Positions 1-10,306 of a DNA stretch of 64,000 nt are shown here, in pieces; positions within the stretch are counted from its first letter, which is position 1, and each line of letters opens with the position of its first letter. The translations under genes and the position numbers were made by a program. Source of the DNA: Terebella lapidaria (Eukaryota > Annelida > Polychaeta > Terebellida > Terebellidae). The stretch lies in contig OX424563.1 in the NCBI GenBank assembly GCA_949152475.1, positions 19,565,001-19,629,000 of the forward strand, written 5' to 3'. The notes under the pieces are model-generated. The model was given only the letters and a program-made list of their open reading frames with translations. It made no database searches and was not told the DNA's origin.

Positions 1-263
1 ATGTATCTGATCTGTTAGATTCATGGAATGAGTTAAAGTTATCCATATGTGTATCCTATAGCATTGATTCCCTACCCTCGCTTCAATCAAACCGTTTGTG
101 GCCTAAATGGCGCCAGTTATCCGCAATTAAGCCCAATAATAGAACCTACTTCCCTTCTGGGGCCCACTCATGAGCCCCATACAGCACCTACTGCCTCTTT
201 ATTGGGGGCACACTCGCCTCGTTCGTGTACTCATACAATGAATCGAGGAGACTATACTGCTTG

Positions 264-431
264 ATAATTCGTCGGGACGAAATACTAATTCGTCGGGACA
301 AAATACTATTTCATCCAGGTGAAATATTAATTCGTCCAGACGAAATATTAAATCGTCCAGACGAAATACTAATTTGTCCAGACAAAATAACAATTCGTCC
401 AGACGAAATATTAATTCGTCCAGACGAAATA
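264..431. repeat. 21-bp tandem array
   Basis: About eight copies of a 21-bp unit, seen as GAAATATTAATTCGTCCAGA plus one base, with some divergence between copies. Because 21 is a multiple of three, both strands stay open through the array and read as a seven-residue repeat (RPDEILI on the plus strand). I see no start context, no splice logic and no homology, so I treat it as a minisatellite and not as a gene. Confidence 0.85.
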
Positions 432-467
432 AAGCCTAATCTAAAATATTTTCTCATGTCCTATTGG

Positions 468-573
468 GGCACCGTAATTTTGTCCCATGACATTGACAAT
501 AAAGCGGATGGACGACGGACGCAACACGACGGCAATAGGTTATCAGACCATAGGTCCGGTAACCTGGAAATGT
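468..573 (-). repeat. Fragment of the GGTTACCGGACC repeat family
   Basis: Contains GACGACGGACGCAACACGAC and GGTTATCAGACCATAGGTCC followed by GGTAACC. These match one end of the family seen at 39.0-40.1, 46.5-48.6 and 57.3-58.3 kb. Only about 100 bp of that end is present here. Confidence 0.7.
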
Positions 574-1005
574 ATCATGAAAGTTTTTTTCATTGAACAT
601 TGATATTCAGTATATTATATTCCAAATATATATTTTGTTGCATTCATGACAGTTGGAAAACATGATAATGAATTTTGGAAATTTCACTAAGTTTGTAAGA
701 GGTATTTAACCTTATTTATTGTGACATGAATCGTATCATTTTGATATTTAGGTTTGTAACATTATGATTATCTTTATTTGGAAGGAAATTACATGTAAAT
801 TGATTAATGAAAATTAAGTTTTTGCTGTAAATATTTATTTTATTGATTGCATATATATTTCATTGTATCATAAATAGTGAATATATCATCAATCTACATG
901 TACATAAAAACTGCTTGTATATAAATATGCATGATTAAGCTTTAAATTAATTTTATTATGGATTAAAATCCATAAGAATCACATAATCTAAGAATCACAT
1001 TTTGA
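574..1005. other. AT-rich spacer
   Basis: No gene, RNA or bounded repeat recognised. The sequence is AT-rich with short A and T runs. Confidence 0.5.
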
Positions 1006-1182
1006 TACAGTGGTCCCTTAAAATAAAACCTCAATTTTTGAACATAAAATGACGTCTTATCTAACAAGGTATTATTTCACAGATTCATTTACATGTTAAT
1101 TGATATTTGGGGAATAAAAAAAAGTCTTTAGAGACAGGGAAGTCTTACTTTGAAGGTGTCTTATCTTACAGGGACCACTGTA
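1006..1182. mobile_element. 177-bp TA-flanked MITE
   Basis: Begins TACAGTGGTCCCT and ends with its reverse complement AGGGACCACTGTA, giving 13-bp terminal inverted repeats that start with TA. The small size, absence of coding capacity and terminal TA fit a non-autonomous Tc1/mariner-type element; the superfamily is inferred only from the TA. Confidence 0.7.
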
Positions 1183-2979
1183 GTAACATTGACAATACTA
1201 ATACAGTGAAAGTAAATTTACATTAAAATTTTTCAAGAAATGTAACATAATCCACATCTTGACATTCTTGTACGATGCTCATAAAGTGAAATATAAATGT
1301 ATATGTAATATGAACATTGAGTAACACAGCAATACTTTTCATAAATATTATGACATAGTTAAATAGAACTGTAATCCGGTTTCACAAAATATACGCCTGT
1401 GTGTGCCACTTCCACAGTCAACCTGTTTGAACAAAGAGGAAATATATTTTGTACTGTTCAAGGTGAAACATTTCAAAAGTGTTTACAACTATATACATGT
1501 ACCACTTAGGGCATATTCCGTGCTAAAATGAATGTATTAATATTGTGTCATCACTTTCGTTCTTGAATGACTACTTAGCATGACTAGCAACTTGGTATGT
1601 TTCTCCATCTTTCATTTGATATATCTAATCGAAATCAGTACTTCTTAAAGTACATCATCATAATCATTGTTCTGCATAAAAAAATTCATTAATAGTATCC
1701 TGTATAAATTATATGTTCTTCACACCAGCATTACTGCTGACATTCATGATGTACAGTATTTTTTCCAATTTTCATAATGTATTCAGATTGATTTGGTTGC
1801 ATGAATACATATATATATATATATTTGGGTAGACATCATTTATTCAAACAACATACATTTTAATAATAATAATTTTATATTTCACATATTTTTCATTTTA
1901 ACTTTATTATATATAATACATATCATAAATGTGGAGATGACGGGAGTAGCATAAATAAGGCTGTATTTATGCCCCCATCACATAAATTCTTAAAATAATA
2001 TCAATAAATACACAATCTCATAAAACAATGCCTGTTGAAAAATATATTCGACAAACCTGTCATTGAGGTATAGCAATGACTGGTGTAAGTGATGAATTAT
2101 TCATGTAAATAAGAAAGCATAGTGTTTAAATATTACATGATGTACATGTATGTTCAATATAGCAGAGTTACTGAATCTAGCATCCAGTCCCCCAAGATAT
2201 AGTATCAATGGTATTGTGTTACTATGATCTTGTATTATCCACTCAAGGTGGGGGTTTCACAGCTGCCAAGCTGCTCACTGTAGCTGGATGATGTGTACTG
2301 TACTGCTCACAAACACCATTTGCCTTGATATTATTGACGAATTTCAAGACAAAAATGGTACTAACAGTCATATACCATTTTTATGATAACCTGTAGTAAT
2401 ACAATATATCACACATATATCACACAAAAATTTAAGTGACATACAAGATTTCAAACAGGAATGTGCTGAAGGCAGTTGGATTTGTAAAATGGAATGCTGC
2501 AGATTAATTTCAAAGTGGCAAATCTCACAATACATACATTACAATAAAGTACATAATAACCATTTCATTGAGCATATATTGGATTGCTAAGTTGTAATGA
2601 GCATTTTAGTGAAACACCTTTTCAGATAGCTCCTTACAGTGAAAGAGGATTCTATATTTTACAATGGTTTCACATAACAAGCTCAATATCTTAGCGAAAT
2701 GGTCCACAGGTCTAGAATCTGATAGTCATTGACCATATTGCAATATAATTCTATACATCTATATATCTCTAGCATAAAGTGACCAGTAGTCGAATAGTGA
2801 CCAGTGCTCATACAGTCAATGAAAAAATCAAAACTACGGCAGACACATTTCTCATTATTTGAATCAAACATAAGGAGCAATGGGAGTAAATTCACATGGA
2901 AACAAATAATTCCAATTTCTTACCATGTCAGCATCTCAAATGTACGAGCACTGGTCACCACACTATAAATGTAGCCTAT
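1183..2979. other. AT-rich intergenic stretch
   Basis: No coding region or structured RNA recognised. It contains an (AT)n run near 1806-1823 and many TACATGTA and CATGTAC words. Short open frames exist but none has a recognisable product. Confidence 0.5.
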
Positions 2980-3209
2980 TACTGTAAAGCCATTAAAGTT
3001 CGCTGCCAGTCTCCCCAAAATTTACATGTTTTTGCGATCAGGCCATATTCGCGGCCGTTTAATTTCGCGGTTTTGCCGTCTTAACAATTTCTTCATGACA
3101 ATGTGGGTTGTCATCAGAAATGTTTCGCATCCATTTAGTTTCGCGACTTTTTTGTACTCGCAAAATTCGCGAAAATAAAAGGTCGCAAATAATTTGTGGC
3201 TTTACAGTA
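2980..3209. mobile_element. MITE with TACTGTAAA ends, copy 1
   Basis: Starts TACTGTAAAGCC and ends GGCTTTACAGTA, a 12-bp inverted repeat with terminal TA. The interior repeats TTTCGCG and AATTCGCG words in both orientations. Two related elements with the same TACTGTAAA ends occur at 21729-21921 and 24500-24697. Confidence 0.8.
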
Positions 3210-3333
3210 ATTATACGCTTTTTTATCTACAATTAGTCGGGTTGCATGTACGATAACATAGTCAATGTCATACAGAGGCTGTTATTGGTTCAAAACTGGT
3301 AACTACATCTGGTGCAGATAGCACAGGTTTGCC

Positions 3334-3810
3334 CAGCCCAAGCGACGTGGAGTGCGTCCAAGATGGCCCACATTGATGCTAACGACGAAGAAAAACAAAT
3401 CATGATTATGGCTGATTTTACATGCTGACACACAGACTGTTAGTATTATATGTTTGCTAATACATGAGAGGATCCAAATTACAATTTTTATATGATAACT
3501 CTAATTGATATATATTGCTCAAAATCCCCTCCAAACATTGCAAATCCTTACAGATAAAATTTGTGATTTGTGACAGGCAAGGCTAGAGTCAATGTTTGGA
3601 GGGGATTTTCAAAAATACTTCTGGGTATTTAAGGGCGTTGTCAACTTGTCATACATAAATTGGGTACTCTCATGTATCTGACTTTTTGAGTGAATGCGAA
3701 AAGACAATTTGGTGTGTTGATTCAGATAACTGTCATAATAGTGATTTGTTTGTTTTCGTCCCGAGCACAAATGTGATCCATTTTGGATGCACTCCGCGTC
3801 GCTTGGGCTG
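3334..3810. mobile_element. 477-bp MITE, CAGCCCAAGCG family, copy 1
   Basis: Terminal inverted repeats begin CAGCCCAAGCGACGTGGAG on the left and end CGCGTCGCTTGGGCTG on the right. It is flanked by AGGTTTGCC (3325-3333) and ATGTTTGCC (3811-3819), a 9-bp target duplication with one difference. The interior is non-coding and is shared with the copy at 28039-28496, including the phrase CCCCTCCAAACAT in both orientations. A 9-bp duplication suggests a Mutator-like or Merlin-like mobiliser, but the family is unassigned. Confidence 0.8.
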
Positions 3811-4043
3811 ATGTTTGCCTGTCCAGAGTCAGATCAAGCGAACGTCGGTTGGGGTTACATGTACAATTTAGTGGGCAATTTCATTCCCAGCTGATTTCCA
3901 GTAGATCTAATTAAGATCCAGAATGACAATTGATTAAGATAGAAGTATGTATACTATCACACATCATTCGTTTTTTAATCTGTGCAGCTGTGATAGACGT
4001 CTAATCATTTTGTACGGCTGATAGACATCATTATCATTGACTA

Positions 4044-4610
4044 TACTCTGATTTTTCTAACTCGTTTACACTGTTTTTCGCTAATATTTATGCGATGCTA
4101 AATGCTATCATTCTATAACTTGACATACTTCACCTAGGAGTCAAACGGCAATTCTCTACCAAATTTCAGACCTCTATCGCGAAAACTGGAAAAGTTGGCA
4201 ATCTACCCCAATGTTAAGTTCAGCCCTGTCATCTAATTTCTGGGCCCCGCAAATTTTGTGCAATTGCTCGGTTTTGTAGTGGTGCAATTTTTCGAAATCG
4301 ACATTTTTTATGTAGAATACATCCCAATTGGTCGTTTGGCCAAAAATAATAGGAACACTTCGAGTCCTGATGGATGTAAACAAGAATAAAACATGGAGAA
4401 TATTCAGATTCTCGAGATCCCGTTTTGACCTGAAATTTGACATTGGGGTAGATTGCCAACTTCTTCAATTTTTGTTATAGAAGTCTGAAATTTGGTAGAA
4501 AATTGCCGTTTGAATCATACGTGAAGTATGCCAAGTTATAGAACGATAGCATTTAGCATCGCAAAAATATCTTCAAAAACCGGTGTAAACACGTTAGAAA
4601 AATCAGAGTA
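4044..4610. mobile_element. 567-bp TA-flanked MITE, copy 1
   Basis: Ends are TACTCTGATTTTTCTAAC and GTTAGAAAAATCAGAGTA, flanked on both sides by TA (4042-4043 and 4611-4612). The inverted repeats extend inward for about 80 bp and both halves carry the phrase GTTGGCAATCTACCCCAATG. Two other copies of almost the same length lie at 52921-53488 and 63225-63791, plus a one-ended copy at 31400-32022. Confidence 0.85.
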
Positions 4611-4612
4611 TA

Positions 4613-5590
4613 GATCTCTCTATTAGGCCTAAGGGAAAACATAATCGCCAAATAAATTGAACATGTGCACCTTCGCTTGGACTGGACCAGAGTGGCAATG
4701 CAAGACATATTCGAGTACGTTATGATCTCCCTATAGTCTGATGCTATAGAGTCTACATAGACAACACTGGCAGCAAAAAATGTCCACTAGATTCGACAGA
4801 TGCTCCGCACTTCAATCCTACATTTACTCACAGGAGCTAGGAGTCTACATCTAGAGTATACCTTATGCTTACAGCTGAAATCACCCTGATCACTGTCCTG
4901 CTTTGACAGTCATGACGATCTGTCAAAGTCGTCTGACTAATGCACAACTTTGGAATCTTCAATTTCTCTAGATTGATAGATCTACTTTATGTAATGAGTA
5001 TGAATAGCTTCAATACTATAGGCCTATAGATCTAAATATCTATGAGTGTATCTAGGCCTGGCCTATAATAAAATATAAGCTCGCAAATAGATCTTCGGCT
5101 GTAACCGCCAGATAAATTTTTGTGCCTTTTGTTGTTGTTGTTGTTGTTGTTTTAATGATGATTAATTTCTTCTTTCAATATTTTTATTTCGAGATTGTAC
5201 ATTCCAAGTTTGTTTACTCCAGACTTGGCGCTGTCTAAACTGCAGACACTTCATCCGTCATGTGGGCGCATGCGTACTCAAGGGGGGAACTGCTAGCCAG
5301 GGGGGAACTCTCAGTTCGTTACACGGGTTTCCCTCCCAAAATTTCCAGAAATATGTAACTTTCCAACTTTCCATGCTCAAATAAAATGTGAGCGTGCTAT
5401 CATATTGTGATTGTACACATAAGTAAGCTCTAGTTCCTTATGTCAGAATAGGTGTAGGTCTTATCTGTTTACATTTAGTCACTTGTGTGTTTCTGATTGG
5501 TTTGAATGACAAGTTGAAACATGCTTGTTCAAGCTGTTGCATGGCTTGTTCAGTGGTTGAGCCAAGTTCACTTAATAAAATTAATATCAC
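4613..5590. other. Spacer with a short (GTT)n run
   Basis: No gene seen. There is a GTT microsatellite at about 5129-5150 and a duplicated AGGGGGGAACT phrase near 5280-5310. Otherwise ordinary intergenic sequence. Confidence 0.5.
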
Positions 5591-5591
5591 T

Positions 5592-5922
5592 GTTTTACGC
5601 CCCTGAGCCGTAAGGGGACATAGATCTACTTGTACGTGAAAATATTTTCTCACTCTGGTGATCTTTTTGCATTTCCTTGCGATCTTCTCGCGTTAATCAT
5701 GCTTGAACATGATCTCTTAATTTGTGCTTCCTCGATCGTAATCTTTTCGCATTCCCTTGCGATAAACATAGCATTTGAATGAGATATTCTCGAGATTTTG
5801 TAGCGAAACCTCAGAATTCGCGGAACACGAAAAGATCGTGTTCGAACGTGATAAGAATGCGACGGAGCCTGAAAAAAAAAAATTTTTTTCACTCACGGTT
5901 GTGTCCCCTTAGGGGCTTCATA
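5592..5922. mobile_element. Probable foldback MITE
   Basis: The left end GCCCCTGAGCCGTAAGGGGA and the right end TCCCCTTAGGGGC are complementary except for a short insertion on the left. The interior has inverted words around GCGAGAA and GATCTTTTCG and an A11T7 junction near 5872-5889. No clear target duplication, so boundaries are approximate. Confidence 0.45.
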
Positions 5923-6107
5923 CTTCAGCCCCATTGGCCGGCATCATCCTCACTGTGGTTGTCGTACCGAGGTCATATTGTGATATAGGTTCCGCTTATT
6001 TTTGTATAGTGTATGACTCCATCCACCCCCACCATCTTCTTCCAGGATTCTCCAAGATATAGAAGTTGAACAAAAACATTAAAATGGTGTTACTGTTTCA
6101 ACTGAAT

Positions 6108-6469
6108 TAGGGCTGCGACGGTAAAGGAAAATCACTACCGGTAATATTTCATGAGTTTTCACTACCACCGTATGAATTTATGTCTGGGGCAGTGAGCACT
6201 ATAGAAGAGGCCAAAAACCGACATGAAAAGCGCTGGAAAATTGCTGCACACTGCTAAATTAGGTCAAGACTAAACTTTGCTAACAACACAGACTGCAAAA
6301 AACGTTTGAACAAGCCCACCAAAGTCAATAAAATGTACGAAAAGAAATGTACACGTTGAAAAGTCTAGCTCCTGAGATTTTCTACGGTTAATCGGCAGTC
6401 AACTTCACTACAAGTAGTGCAGAAGCATCACTGCTGTTAGCGGCAACCGGCCTTACCGTCACAGCCCTA
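6108..6469. mobile_element. 362-bp hAT-like MITE
   Basis: Terminal inverted repeats are TAGGGCTGCGACGGTAA and TTACCGTCACAGCCCTA. A perfect 8-bp target duplication AACTGAAT lies on both sides (6100-6107 and 6470-6477). TAGGG-type ends with an 8-bp duplication are characteristic of hAT elements. No transposase is encoded. Confidence 0.88.
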
Positions 6470-6619
6470 AACTGAATAAGCCTTGTCATAATGTAGCTGG
6501 ACCTATTTCACGAGAATGCCCGTTCCAGTTGTTGGGTAAATGGTCACATGGAAATATCAGTTGGAAAAGGTTTCATGGAGAATCTGTAGCTAGGTTACTG
6601 TATGCAATTTTATATCCTC

Positions 6620-6844
6620 ATGTTACAGATGTGCCTATGTTCCCGAGCGGGGGCTTGAACCTGATCACCCTTAGGTCATCATCGTCGTTGATTGTACACG
6701 TGTGACACATGACAAAACGATTGCATACAGTGCAAAGTTTATCGCTATAGCTACCACAACAACAGAATACGACTTATAACAACCAAAATGGAGGGTGCTC
6801 GGGTTTGAATCCCCGCTCGGGAATAGGCATGTCATCTGTAACAT
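6620..6844. mobile_element. Foldback element with inverted tRNA-like T-arm
   Basis: The ends ATGTTACAGAT and ATCTGTAACAT are inverted, followed inward by TTCCCGAGCGGGGGCTTGAA on the left and TTTGAATCCCCGCTCGGGAA on the right. GGTTTGAATCCCC resembles a tRNA T-arm/B-box, so each arm may derive from a tRNA 3' half. No A-box or complete tRNA fold is visible, so this is not a tRNA gene. Confidence 0.6.
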
Positions 6845-7023
6845 TGCCAAATCGTAATGTACCCAAGTCTGAGCGATGCGGTGTGCCTGAGATGGCTGTC
6901 AATAACCCTTCTGGGCAAACAAATGTTTGGATATCTTTTTAACGAATAAAGCAAAATCTTTCACAATTGTTTCTTCTATAGGCCTTATCTATAAGGAGAA
7001 TCCTTAGGTGGCCATGGGTGGCT

Positions 7024-7814
7024 TATTTATGCGCTTTTAGGCGCATGCGCTCATATATATATACTCGAATATGTGCTTATACTCGAGCATAAGCACATGT
7101 GCTTTCACTTTAGTGCAAATCAAATGCACTAGTTTGTATCAAATTATTGCACCTCTAACTGCACTATTCAAGACAGCAGCAGATAGCCATTGCACACCCA
7201 TCCTTAATGACACAGATCACGTCAGCCTATATCGGAAGTTTGATGAAAGCTTTGAACATATATATATATTTTTCAGAGGTGGTAATAAATTTTGATGTTA
7301 GTATTGAAGCTGTAATCACTTTTAGAATTGACAAAATTTATTCATTCTCTTTCAGCTTTATTTTGTCTATAGAATGAGACGTCGTACAAATTTGAGCCTG
7401 AAAATGTGTATTACGTGCCTAAATTGAGTTGCCAAATCAAGATTCAAATTCAGACCAGCCAACCTCGCCTCAATTTTTTCCTCGAAGCGACCCGCCTTGC
7501 GGGCGAGATCTACACACAGTCTCGTGACGTCATTGGTATTTGTCTAGATACTGTGGCAACCGGCAATGTAGACTGGCCAATCATTCTCTATCCACTTATT
7601 TCATGCACAATTAACGGCAATTTCCTGAGTTTCTGTTGTCGAACTGTGCATATTTCCTATATATTCCCGAATGGGGTGTACTTATAAAATGTGGTGCACC
7701 TAAACACGAGTATAGCGCATGTGCTTATAAGCGGAAAATAAAAAAAAAATACAAACCGTTAAAAAAATTGCAATATTTTGCTTGTAAGCGCATGCGCCTA
7801 AAAGCGTATAAATA
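7024..7814. mobile_element. 790-bp TIR element
   Basis: Left end TATTTATGCGCTTTTAGGCG and right end CGCCTAAAAGCGTATAAATA form an inverted repeat that continues into CATGCGCT. The subterminal region repeats GTGCTTATA and AAGCACATGTGCTT. The interior shows no recognisable protein. The target duplication is not clear. Confidence 0.7.
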
Positions 7815-8481
7815 CAGTATATAGATTAACTAGCTTTTACATCTTATTCCCAATATTTTTACCTTGAATTAGTCTAAATTTCCAAAGGGTCCAGTGTCTT
7901 TTCATGCTTTCTGGTATGCTCAAGTTTGCCCTGGCCCTACTTGCGATGGTCCAATATTCCGGAATTGACCAAAACATGATCACTGAGAATATAGACGGTT
8001 TGCAAGCGCCGTCATACACATAGGTTTTCTCTAGCTATGAAGGCATAAATTAGAATAAAATCTCGACAAAAGTCCCTATAAAGTCTCAGCAAATTCAACA
8101 TACCAGTGCCCTGGATGTTGTACAGTGATTTTATTGCCCCAAGGGTGATGTAAAATGCTGCAAATAATCTATTGATATTGGACCATCTACAGGAGAACCA
8201 AATGGTTTTAATATTCTGGTGATATTGAAAAAGTGACTTACATTTATATATATATTAATTAGTTAGTATGTTGCTAGAGGTATGAAATATATTTACTGGT
8301 AGAATTTATCTGATTTATTAGTTGTTACATACTGTAATTATAAGATACTGTTGTGCATGGTTGTCCTGCATCAACATGGTCAATCAAATGACTTGATTGT
8401 ATTGTTTTTGGAGCTGAGTTGGCCAGCCCGCAGGTCTCCTCTTATCTCAGTGATAATGACAAATTTGGCTTGTCTTTTTAG
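7815..8481. other. Spacer upstream of the LAS2-like gene
   Basis: No coding region recognised. The promoter of the LAS2-like gene may lie here or further upstream, but I see no clear TATA box or initiator that would locate it. Confidence 0.4.
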
Positions 8482-8673
8482 GTGCTCAACAGCGTGATCG
8501 AGCAGAGTTGCCGAGCTGAGCGTCAATCAGAGTTGTGTGTTGCTGTGTAGGGCGTAGACATCGGGAACCTGGAAACCTGGATCTCGAGTCTCAGGACTGA
8601 CTTCTGGATACATGGGACAATGTCACTTGGACAAGAAACTTCGCTGGAAGGGAAACTTCAACAGACCTTGCAG
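8482..8673 (+). other. Probable 5' UTR exon of the LAS2-like gene
   Basis: Bounded by an acceptor-like TTTTTAG (ending 8481) and a donor CAG/GTTTGT (after 8673). It joins in phase, through a short ORF, to the next exon at 10235. The left boundary is less certain than the donor, since this could instead be the first exon with a start inside it. Confidence 0.5.
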
Positions 8674-10304
8674 GTTTGTATTCACTCTCGCGAGATCAGC
8701 GTTTTCAGGATAAAACATTGTACGGTACAATTCATTGAAAGGGAATTACAGACTTAAAAATTGATGCCGTTAGATATTATAGTACATCAGAAATACATAA
8801 GAGAGATTATGTATTTCTGAGTACATGTATGTTGCCTTCTTGCAAGCTGTCTGCCATGTCTTATGGTCATTAGGGTATAATAATGGAAAGAAAGTATACA
8901 GGAACCTAACAAACATATAACATGGTATACTAGTATATCATATTTATACCAATGTGAAACATGGTTTTTGTAGCCATGAGATGTTCCTGGTATGAAATTG
9001 TGGATGAGACTGTGTCAGTTTATGAAGGATCATCTCTAAAAGGGTTAACCTATTAGGAAAGACACACAATTTCATATATCTGATTTGCCGGATAACAGGA
9101 TAAGGCCATATACTTTCAATTACCGGTACACAAATTTGTGTGGTCTTCGAGAAGTACTGAGTGAACATAGTGAAGCTGAATCAGTAATAACTTATTGTAC
9201 ACATGGAACAGATTTGTAGGGAGGCGCATGACTCCAATACTTTCCAGTTGCTGGACTGATTTATTATGCTATTGAATATTAGGCTAGATTAGCTGTGGGT
9301 TTCCATGCTTGTGAATATATCAACATTATGGCCATAAATCCTTTTGAGTGGACAGTAATTGGGTGAACATGATGGATACCACTCGTGTGAATGCTGTTGC
9401 ATGCCATGTCCAGACTTAGATCAGGCCAAGATTTGTTATGTTGTCTCATGACCTTTTCTCTTGTATATTACGATTTAATGTGTATTTTACATTGATCGGA
9501 GTCTCCCAAGTGTGGTTTCGTGTTTCAATGGCATACTCATATCTGGAAAGTGATCTTGTTGAAGTTTTGATGAAATGGGCGAGACGTGTTGAATCCATTC
9601 AGATCACCGGACCAGAAGAGGCAGGAACTCGAGACAGTCTCTGTTTGCTTTTCTTGGCTCAATTGGCTCGGTGTGGCTGACTAGCAAAAAATTTATTTGT
9701 TTTTTTTCGATATACCTGGACGGCAGCCCGGTGAGTAGGGCAAGCATGTAACATGATATAATCTGGTCCAAGAAGGTGATTATTTACAAGTCAGCAACCC
9801 TCTTGTGATAGGATCACTGCCAATTAGAAATTATTGGCATATACAGTGATAAGCTAGTGATATGAGTGGAGTGGTGATAAGTCAGTGTGACAATTGGAGG
9901 ACACAAGAGCCAGGCTGATGCACACGTAGAGTGTCTGAGAGTGACAAGACACTTGTATTAATGTCATATTCTGTAAGGGTTATATTTTCTGCGATTATTG
10001 ACATTTTTGTCATGTCTGATTACATACTGATTGTGTTCAGTGACCTACCAAGCTACCAACCAATTAACTTTTCTGATAAGATGCATGTATAATGCATGAA
10101 ATTTGTATTTGTAAGTAGTGTTTCTGTCTGGAATTCGTACATGTATGCATGTATCCGCAAAGCACAGGCAAACATTTGCATTCTTGGAAAAAGTATGAAT
10201 TTTTATTCAGAAAACTGTTTTCTTTGCATTTCAGCAACTCTTGGAACCCAGTTCTTCAAATAACCCAGGGAGATAACCAGCGACAAGCCTGTATGTGGGA
10301 GTAA
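8612..10304 (+). promoter_or_regulatory. Spliced upstream ORF of the LAS2-like gene
   Basis: An ATG at 8612 opens a frame that reads to the donor at 8673, continues in phase from 10235 after the acceptor TTTCAG, and ends at TAA 10302-10304. It encodes 43 residues beginning MGQCHLDKK. The stop lies two bases before the main ATG at 10307. If the exon join is correct, translation of the main frame would need leaky scanning or very close reinitiation, so the uORF could throttle the gene. Transcript evidence is not available here. Confidence 0.5.
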
Positions 10305-10306
10305 AG

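Noticed and set aside
225-596. Open frame of 123 codons through the 21-bp array
   Set aside because: Its openness comes from the repeat unit being a multiple of three; the opposite strand is open too, and there is no homology or splice context.
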